Shown here: piece by piece, positions 56,311 through 64,000 of the stretch
Numbering within the stretch: position 1 is the first letter of the stretch
How the letters are laid out: each line of letters starts with the position of its first letter
Assembly (NCBI GenBank): GCA_025765615.1
Contig: JAIVFJ010000054.1
Coordinates: 1-64,000 of the forward strand
Direction: 5' to 3'
From: Zopfochytrium polystomum
Lineage: Eukaryota; Chytridiomycota; Chytridiomycetes; Chytridiales; Chytridiaceae
DNA: 64,000 bases
Program-made: the position numbers and the translations under genes
Notes under the pieces: generated by a model
The model's database searches: none
Told to the model about the DNA's origin: nothing
What the model saw: only the letters and a program-made list of their open reading frames with translations

Positions 56311-57382
56311 CCCCAGGACAGAAGACCAATCCAAAAAAAAGGGAGCGATAGATTCTGGACCCTGCAAGATCTAGACTCACGGCATTCCAACAAGGCATGC
56401 GAAGGCAGAGCGTCAGTAGATCGCATGCACGGAGGTAAAACGAAGTAGAACGGACACTGCAAACGCACCTATGGATGGCGATATCCGGAAGGAGCGGGTT
56501 CTCGGTGGGATTGGCGTCCTTCGCTCCTTCTCCAGCCGGCGAGGGGAAAAACGAAAAAAAAAAAATTTCTCGATTGCTATGCTCTTTACTCTCTTTGACA
56601 GCCAAGACAAACAAATGCGAAACAGAAAGCGCCAACAAGACAGAAAAAAAAAAAAAGAACAGAGGGGAGCATTTTTCTGAAGCCAAACGAGGCTTTGTTC
56701 CCAGGTCGCCCTCCTGTGGAGCTGGATAATAAAGGGCGGTGTAGCAAATTTACAACAGTGCGGGACAACAAAAATATACAAAAGCCGCCAAACCTTCCCC
56801 AATAAAATCGTTTTGCTTGCCAAGTCAACAGCCCCCACTTCCAAAGCGCAATCACAACTTGCGCACATGATTCTGCGATTAAAAAAAATCATCAATCAAG
56901 TGTGCCAATTTTTCCATACTTTGTCCTGGCAATGCACCACGTTCTGACCGTGGGATTAGACCGCAAGAAACGCCCGGAGGATCTGTAGTCGCACCCAGAT
57001 GGCTACAGCCTGGCTGTTGACAATGGAGAACGATTGTTTTGCAGGAGAGGGTCAAAAAAAATATTCTTTGAAAAATTTTGATGTTGCTTTCGGAATCCCT
57101 ATCCTTGATGATCACCTTCCACCTTCTGCAAGTGTGCATGAGCCGTCACCTTCATCTGCATTCATGATCTTCTCACTCATAGTGTTCAATGATACCCAAT
57201 TTTGTTTTTTTTTTCTTATTGGGCGGCACCAAATTTTTTTGGGCCAATAGTGTGACAAGTCCCATCACAGACAGATTTCTCATGCAAATTGCTATGGAGG
57301 AAGCAGTCAGGTCACCAGAAGCACATCGTTATTTTGTTCTTCTTGATGAGCAGAAGATGATAACGTTCTCAGTTTGTCGTGG
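56311..57382. other. bHLH 5' flank, then unidentified sequence
   Basis: A/T-homopolymer runs near 56,556-56,567 and 56,644-56,656. The 70-codon open frame at 57,189-57,401 (AMEEAVRSPEAHRYFVLLDE) is not recognised. Confidence 0.45.
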
Positions 57383-57617
57383 TGTGAACAGTCTACTCTG
57401 ACTGAGTGAGTGGAAGGAGTGAATGAAGTGGAGAAGTGTGTTTGTGGGTGGTCCTTCTCCCCAACTTGGAGAGAAAGATAAAAAACTCTGTTATGAATTA
57501 TTGATACATAATGATGATATGCACACTGTAATAGTTGCTAGGCAAGCGTGACTGGCACAGGGTAAAAACCTCTCCTACATTATTTGCTTGAGCAGAGGAG
57601 GAGGAAAACTGTTGACA
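57383..57617 (-). repeat. LTR-like repeat family E, 235 bp
   Basis: Minus strand TGTCAACAGTTTTCC (57,617) to GACTGTTCACA (57,383). It is the fullest copy besides 10,657-10,885. No target duplication is clear. Confidence 0.7.
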
Positions 57618-57975
57618 CTGGGTTTGGTTGTAACCCAGGCAGGATTTATTGAGAGAGAGTAGAGTATAATGAAGAACAAGAGAGGAAAGAGAGGGTGTAT
57701 TCATAGGAAAGAGGGAAGAAAGGACTAAAGAAGGAAGAAAGACAGAAAATGAAGAAGGGAAAAGACATAACAAAAGGAGAAAATGAAATAATGAACAATT
57801 AGGAAGGATAAATCACTCTTTCAAGCGACACCCCCCTCCACCCAGTGTCTCTCCTGCCTCCAAATTGGGGTGAACATAATTTGAGGCTTTGAGGCCACGT
57901 CAGTGCAGGGACAGTGGATTGAAAGGTAGGAAATTGAAAGAAAAAGGAAAATGAGTAAAGCTAAGAATGAATAGG
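57618..57975. other. No gene; purine-rich
   Basis: GA-rich plus strand with no coding domain. C7 at 57,830-57,836. Confidence 0.45.
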
Positions 57976-58221
57976 TGTTAGATTTTGGGTTTTTGCAGTA
58001 AGCACTATGCAGGAGCAACACCTCACACTGTGGTGCATGGGAGCACCAACTGTGATGAGGATTTGGTGCATTTTTTGTCACCTGGTCTTTGTCACAATTT
58101 TGTATAAAGCCAAACAGCATACATTGTACAACAGTCTCCCATCTCAGCTTCACCATCACAAGAGAGTAGTCCACCAGAGTAGTTCACCACCATCCACAAC
58201 CAGCAGCAGTCAATTCTTTCA
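57976..58221 (+). repeat. Copia-D solo LTR, 246 bp
   Basis: From TGTTAGATTTTGGG to AATTCTTTCA, same length as the copia-D LTR at 2,339-2,584. The flanks are ATAGG (left) and ATAGA (right), a possible 5-bp target duplication with one change. No polypurine tract or PBS beside it, so it is a solo LTR. Confidence 0.85.
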
Positions 58222-58429
58222 ATAGATGAATAAAGGGTGTGCCCTTGTGCTTCGGCCCATTCAGCACAAAGAACACAGCTCTTTTATAGTGATAATAAAC
58301 ACTACAGCCTGTGAGGGGATTAATGGTAAGATAAAAATAAATATAGGGAGCCAATTTAATGACATAGTCACAACTGGGGAAGAGCTTTTAGGGAGATCCC
58401 AGCGAAGGCCATGATCAGTGAAGTATTGT

Positions 58430-58800
58430 GTTGTTTGGCCCTGTGCTAACGGCCTGTGTACCGTTTTCAGGTACCGAGTTCCAGGTGTTTTCCTCCTGGT
58501 GGGGGCCACCAACAACTGGTTGAGTAAGAAGGAACGTAGAGTTGCTTTATCCTCGACTAAGGCGGAAAGAAATGCCCTCACAGAAGCAGTGAAAGAAGCA
58601 AGCTATAGAGGTTTGCTGCTTGAGTTATAATAGGCCTTGAATCTCACAAAATCAAAAGAAGGATAACATGTTGACCATTCTAATTGCCATGAATCCAGTG
58701 CACCATGGTTGTGTGAAACACATGACCATAAGGCTTGCCTATCTACAGCGAGAATGCTCTTTGCTCAAAGGCTGCAAAAGTGCGAAGGGCATTGATCTCA
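58430..58800 (+). pseudogene. Copia RNase H fragment
   Basis: VPGVFLLVGATNNWLSKKE then VALSSTKAERNALTEAVKEA, followed in another frame by ILIAMNPVHHGCVKHMTIRL and YLQRECSLLKG. These are the standard copia RNase H blocks, broken by at least one frameshift and a stop (58,628). Confidence 0.75.
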
Positions 58801-59501
58801 GTCTGCTCTGCTGCAATCCACTTGGAGAAGCTTGTGGCACATCCCTAATTTAGGAAGTTATGTTTGTTTTGTGAGAAGGATAAACCATAGTGGTGGGTAT
58901 GTCTGCCATTGTTTTGTCTTGTAGGTGCAAACAGTCTAATCTGAGTGAGTGAGTGACAGCAAATTCTCTTTGGATTACTATTCGACATCCCAATCACTAA
59001 TATGTTTGATGGTGAGAGTTTCAGTGTGGTTGAAAACACTCTGATCTCAAAAGGTGGCCATGTCAATGATGATTGTATCAGGGAATCCAGAAATTGAACC
59101 ACTGACTCCATGGGTCGAAAGGCAAGCAAGACACCATATCATTAAATCCTAATTTGTTATTGTCTGTTGAAAATGAGTAAGTATTATTGAAAGGGCACAT
59201 GGGCAGTTGTTCGTGGTGCAGGTCTCCAAAAACTGAAATGCCTGGGTTGATGTTCATGGAATGATGAATCATTACTGACAGGAGACCGCATGGCTGTATG
59301 TTGAGAGGATAAAGGCAGTTACTTTGATGTATATCAAAAGAGAAGAGCAAAACACTTAGCAGATTGATTGATTATTAGTTGATGGAGTAAGTTGGTTTTT
59401 GAGGACCTCTGCTGTTTGTTCTTCAATTGATAAGAAGAAGCAGATAACCAGGATAGTAAGAGTTGGTGTGGTGATTTCTGGTGCAGTAGTAGTTGAGCCT
59501 G
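58801..59501. other. No gene recognised
   Basis: Contains a 28-bp scrap of repeat E (58,926-58,953) and nothing else recognised. Confidence 0.4.
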
Positions 59502-59690
59502 TTGAGATTCGACCCACAGGGTACACTACGCCCGTTACTGATGATGCCTTTGAGAACTCCATCCAATCACATTGGATGGGGTGTTTGACGGGCTCAGTAG
59601 ATTCAATACTTGAATGGGGCACTCGGAAGGGTTAATCTGTTCTCAATAAAAAGAGATAGGCAAAGGCGGCTGTTGTTCTAGCTTTGTTCA
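59502..59690 (+). repeat. Copia-A LTR, first 189 bp
   Basis: TGTTGAGATTCGACCC to CTTTGTTCA, in plus orientation. It joins directly to the copia-A LTR end in minus orientation at 59,691. Confidence 0.85.
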
Positions 59691-62209
59691 AGGACTGGAG
59701 GGACTTGGTGTGTGTGAGGATGAAGAAAGAGAGAGAGAGAGAGCGGTGATGATGGAAAAGGGAGAGGAGTGAGAGGATGAAGAGAGGAGAGAGGAGTGAG
59801 TGGGCAGAGATGGAAGAGAGAGCAAATGGAGGAAGAGAGATTGGCTTGTTTTGCACTGGATTCTGTCAAAGCAGCAAGGAGGGGGTTGGATTCCTTTTTT
59901 TGATCTCTGTGAGAGGTTGCTGCTTTCTATACCTGCAGGTTGGAGCCATCAGAAAACAGAGGGAGCAGTGGGCTGCACAGAGCAGGCCACAGAAATGAGA
60001 CAAAGCAGGCTGAGCACCAACCCCCAGCCTGGGCTAAGTACCCATTCAGGGCTGAGTACCACCCAGGGCTGGGTATCACCCAGGGCTGACTACCAACCAG
60101 GGCTGAGTACCATCCTGGGCAGAGTACCAACCAGGCCTGAGTACCATCCTGGGCTGAGCACCACCCAGGGCTGAGTACCAACCCAGGGCTGGGCATCACT
60201 CAGGGCTGAGTACCAACCAGGGCTGAGTACCATCTTGGGCTGTGCACCACCCTGGTCTGAGTACCATCAAGAACCAATTTACAGCTTGTTTGAGAAACAG
60301 TTGCTTGTAAATTGGTTTGGTTGTTTCCAAATCAGGAAGCTTGTTTGGGAAACAAGCCGCTTTTTTCCTTGTTTTTTAGAAATCCAATGATTGGTGCAAT
60401 CTCTGGTGAGCTCAGTTTTTATCTCACTTTTAGAAATGCAGTGATTGGTGCAATCCCTGATTCCGGAAATGCCTGTTGCATTGCTCAGATTGCACAGCAC
60501 AGGAAGGAAGCTGGAATTACAACTTCCTCCATTCAGTCAACATTCAACTTCAGCAATCAGAATTGAACGAAGTTAAACTGGAATTGGTAAAAAGTATCAA
60601 CCACATGGTAATCCACAGCGAAAGTGAATTGGATAACGGTGTACAGCTCTGGTGTTTGAGGTGACGGCACAATGGGTTGGATTCTGTGCTACTGCAATTA
60701 ACGTCACCCCAGTGGGCCTTACTGGGAGCACTATAGGCATGACTGTGGAAGGCCGGGCTGATGTGGCAGACCGCAATGTAAAATCAACCAAAGGCCCACG
60801 AACACCGAAGTCCCAGCTTGTAGGCTAGTGTGGCCCGGACCTGTGTCAGAGTAGGTGGAGTCCTGAGCAGGGAGCCCATTCCGCAAGGAGTACCAACCAG
60901 GAGACAGTTATTCTCCTGATGTGCCCAGGCGAGACGCAGGGGAAAGTGTTGAGGGAAAGCTGTGTATGGGGGAGTGGTCGCCTCGCCTCATAGGGTACTG
61001 GGGGGAGCCCAGACCAGCATCGTGCAGAAGGCTCACCTGTGCAGAGTTTTCTCTCATGCTTTCTTTTGTGTGCAGGGTATCTTAGAAAATCTGAACTAAT
61101 TTTCCCTAAAGTTTCTTAAAGTTAAAACCATCACAAGTAGATTCTATTTCTCTACAACCACAAAACAAACATAACACTTTAAACCAGGCGAAATTCCATC
61201 AGAACCACGTCAGCTGTCACCACCATCTGACAACTCTGCAAAGTGTACACATTCAGATCAACTGTGTTTGACAAGCACACCCTGCCCAGACCCTCGTATA
61301 TGTGCAGACCGCCTTTGAGTTATTGAACAACCCACCAATGTCAACTTAATCTGGAACAAATGGGTCTACAAGGTCAAACTTTGTGAAGTCAGCAGCATTG
61401 AGTGCTTCTATGCACGGCTCGTAGCTAAGGGCTTCACACAACGTCATGGCATTGATTTTTGGAATACTCACTCTCCTGTTGTCTGAATCAACAGTCTTCG
61501 TTGGCTCATTGCCATGGCGGCTGCAAACAACTGGCACACTGCTATTGTCGACATCAGCAATGTGTACCTAAACAGCATGCTCGATCTGCCCATTTACATG
61601 GAGCAGCCAGACAGCTACCGCAGTGATGGCAAAGTCTGATCAAGCAAGCTGGCCGATGTTGGTACCAAGAACTGATTGGCCACCTGAAGTCGAATGGATA
61701 TCAGCAAAGCACAGCAGACCCCTGTATCCTCTTCCGTCAAGTGGATGGAAAAGTCATTTTCATTGCCATCTATGTCGATGATATTTGTTTCTTTGGGGAT
61801 TCTGGGGAGATCACCTTTGCCATCACACTGCTAAAATCTCGTTACAAGCTCCGCGAAATAGGAACGATCAAAACCATCCTCAATATGCAACTGGAACACT
61901 GCCACGACAGAATCTTCTTGCACCAGAAAGCCTATATCAAGGAGTTACTTCAACGCCATGCCAACACTATCATCAACCGCACTGCAGTAACTGCCCTTCC
62001 CAGTAGTCTCGATCTTCAGCCACGTGGGATCGAAGAAGCAGCTGCAAACCAGAGACTGTACCATGCAATCCTTGGCGGCATCAACTACCTTGCAACACAC
62101 ACGCGGCCAGACCTTGCCCCAGCAGTTTCCCACCTTGGTGCCTTCGCTGTGTCTGAACTGGGACGAGAACTTAAGGCACTATCCCAACTCTACTCAGCCC
62201 TTCAACTTC
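59691..62209. repeat. Right arm of the inverted duplication
   Basis: Reverse complement of 24,572-26,921. Contains a minus-strand copia-A LTR part (59,691-60,520), the unidentified spacer and copia-B RT in plus orientation (about 61,160-62,209), with the same TGA and frameshift as its twin. At 62,210 it changes to a 57-bp piece of copia-B LTR. Confidence 0.9.
61160..62209 (+). pseudogene. Copia-B RT fragment in the right arm
   Basis: Same coding relic as 24,572-25,620: WNKWVYKVKL, VAKGFTQRHGIDF, then a TGA, then a frameshift near 61,636, then FIAIYVDDICFFG (near 61,765) and the deleted RNase H junction LGAFAVSELGREL. Confidence 0.85.
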
Positions 62210-62211
62210 CT

Positions 62212-62268
62212 GAAAGAATTTGCTATGGTGGCTGATTGACGGGTTGGGCTGCTGTGGTGTACACTTCA
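62212..62268 (-). repeat. Copia-B LTR end, 57 bp
   Basis: TGAAAGAATTTGCTATGGTG to GTGGTGTACACT, matching 23,822-23,878. Here it follows RT in the wrong orientation for an intact element, so this is a rearrangement junction. Confidence 0.75.
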
Positions 62269-64000
62269 CTGAGCCCAGACCGGCTTTCTCTCAGATTAAT
62301 GCCGGTGATGTCATGGAGCCGCACTTGTGTGTGGGAGTGGGTTTTAACCTTTCTTGCTTCTAAGAAGGGGATTCCTCTGGTGAGGCAGATGTGTCCTAGT
62401 AGGATGAAGCAAGAAGAGTACCACTGTCTCCCACCCTGTGTGCCCCCTCCTTGGATTGAGTTGGAACCTCTCTTGGGAGTGAGACAAGATGTGTCTGGTT
62501 CTGTTAAGTGGAAAACAGTTCTGGTTTGGTCCAACAGGCATCTCTGCACACTAACTGTTCCTTGTGTTTGCCCTTTGTGTCCAACCCCCTCCAACTTAGG
62601 GCTTTTCTTTGGCAGAGAGGGAGCTGGTGCTCCAAGGTGGTGGCTCCAACAGGTTGGAACCTGGTCACTTTCCTCCCCACTCTCTTGCCTTCCCCCTTGG
62701 CTTCTGCCTTGGGAAGGAGCCGGCACAGATTGGTTGGTGCTGCCTTAGGCACCCCCTTTGTGTTGCCCTGAGTCTCATTCCTTACTGAGTGATCTGGTCC
62801 CTTTGGCTTTGCCATTGGGGTGTCTCTGTGTCTTGGGCCAGAGGCATTTTTCACTTTCTTTTGTGATTGTGCCACCTTTGTCACACTTTTCTCATATTTC
62901 CCTTTTAGATGTGTGATAGCTGCTCTTTGTTGTGTTTAAAGCGTTTCTTTTGTGTTTGATGATGGGTTAGAGAGAGCACAGTCTCACACCACAGCCACAA
63001 AAGGAAAGCAAGACACACAGAGAGACAATAAACAAACAATTAAATAAAAGATAAAACTAGAAAAAGAGCCAAAACAAAAGGAAAATACTAACTGAAAAAA
63101 TAAGTAAAAATCAACTACAGAAAGAGAATGAAAAGCCCTGTCTTCTCATACCGCTCATTTGAGGCATTACACATGGTAGCTGGGCATCTGGACTTTGCAC
63201 TTCTCCCACAGAAGTGGTTCAGCCCTTAGTCATTCCAAAAGTGAGAGTTTCTTAGCTGGACATGGTGGACTTTGCAGCCCAACAGCCAACATGTCTCAAA
63301 CTTGCACCTTCCCAATTGTAGGGAGTGCTCCAACAACTGAGCAAGGGAGGCCTATGCCAGTAGCTGAGCAAACATTAAGGCACTCTGTGTGCAGCTGTTG
63401 TGCAGAATAATAATAATAATAATAATAGCACAAATAATAATAGTGGCAGGTGATGTAGGCACGACAACAAGTGTCAGTCGGTGGCTTATGTGGACAACCA
63501 ATCATAATAAAATAATAATAAATACAGCAGAGTCCAAGCCAAATGCATATATAACACTCTTTGAGACAGGCAGATAATCCTCACAATTATCAGTGAAAAA
63601 GTCGGTATACACTCTTTTATTTGGGGTCACAGGCTTCACAGCCTGTCCTCTTCACTACACCCCCTTGACAATGACAAGGCCACGCTGACAAGGAAGAAAA
63701 GACAAGAGCTAAGAAGAATTTACATGAGTATGTACACATACAAACAAGAGGGGACTCCAAGGCTTCATAGACCCATTTGTAACCAAGGAGCCAAATAGCT
63801 CTTTCATTATAACAAAGATAATGATTCTAATTGTGCTAATAAGTGGTGATCCTTCGTTACAAGACTAAAAAAAAATTAAGTCTATATAGTAGAACAAATT
63901 ATAAAAATTAGAGAAACGACGACCAGAATCGATTCCTCTTTCTATAGGGTCATACTTCTCATATGAAAATATGCAATGTTGTACTGAATTATAGTAAAGT
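62269..64000. other. No gene recognised; (TAA)n repeats
   Basis: Open frames at 62,236-62,748 (+) and 62,223-62,884 (-) overlap each other and have no domain. Simple (AAT)n tracts lie at 63,408-63,427 and 63,506-63,523. The last 400 bp are A/T-rich. Confidence 0.45.

Noticed and set aside
62223..62884. Overlapping 126-170-codon open frames on both strands near 62.2-62.9 kb
   Set aside because: No recognisable domain, overlapping on opposite strands and partly made of copia-B LTR; not supported as genes.

Overview
The window looks like a repeat-rich stretch of a fungal chromosome. Four host genes have short spliceosomal introns of about 45-117 bp: a three-RRM RNA-binding protein, a Whi2-like BTB protein, an Mph1/FANCM helicase and a bHLH transcription factor. 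The repeats are those of fungal genomes: a self-priming chromovirus, Ty1/copia elements, a Tad-like LINE tail, a Plavaka/Tnp2-type transposase relic and a Helitron scrap. The lineage (basidiomycete or early-diverging fungus) cannot be fixed from this window.

Layout. 1-9,231: a minus-strand copia-A end (1-1,517), a copia-D 3' end with its 246-bp LTR (1,518-2,584), a decayed Ty3-like pol with an unexpected AP-endonuclease domain (2,585-7,106), a Plavaka-type transposase relic, and an LTR remnant. 9,232-17,573: small repeats (a MITE, a 229-235-bp LTR-like family, a Helitron scrap) around the RRM gene (12,283-13,853). 17,574-20,588: a chromovirus copy lacking RT and RNase H. 20,589-26,253: copia and LINE fragments. 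26,254-32,378: a nearly full copia-A. 32,379-35,300: unidentified and low-complexity DNA. 35,323-43,854: the BTB and MPH1 genes, both minus strand. 43,855-46,922: fragments, a GC-rich hairpin array and an intact MITE. 46,923-52,227: a complete, apparently very young chromovirus (identical 353-bp LTRs, 5-bp target duplication CCCTG). 53,637-56,310: the bHLH gene. 57,383-64,000: repeat fragments, including the inverted twin (59,691-62,209) of 24,572-26,921.

Most unusual points. (1) The Ty3-type pol at 2,585-7,106 carries, in one frame between RNase H and the integrase zinc finger, a domain resembling ExoIII/APE1 AP endonucleases, an architecture I do not know from LTR retrotransposons. (2) The young chromovirus shows three working signals by eye: a CCCAAAC -1 frameshift heptamer with a stem 5 nt downstream, an 11-nt self-priming primer-binding site matching the predicted RNA 5' end, and a chromodomain. 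(3) Its sibling copy has lost the RT-RNase H block. (4) A 2.35-2.52-kb nested-transposon composite is present as an inverted pair flanking about 33 kb that holds three of the four host genes.
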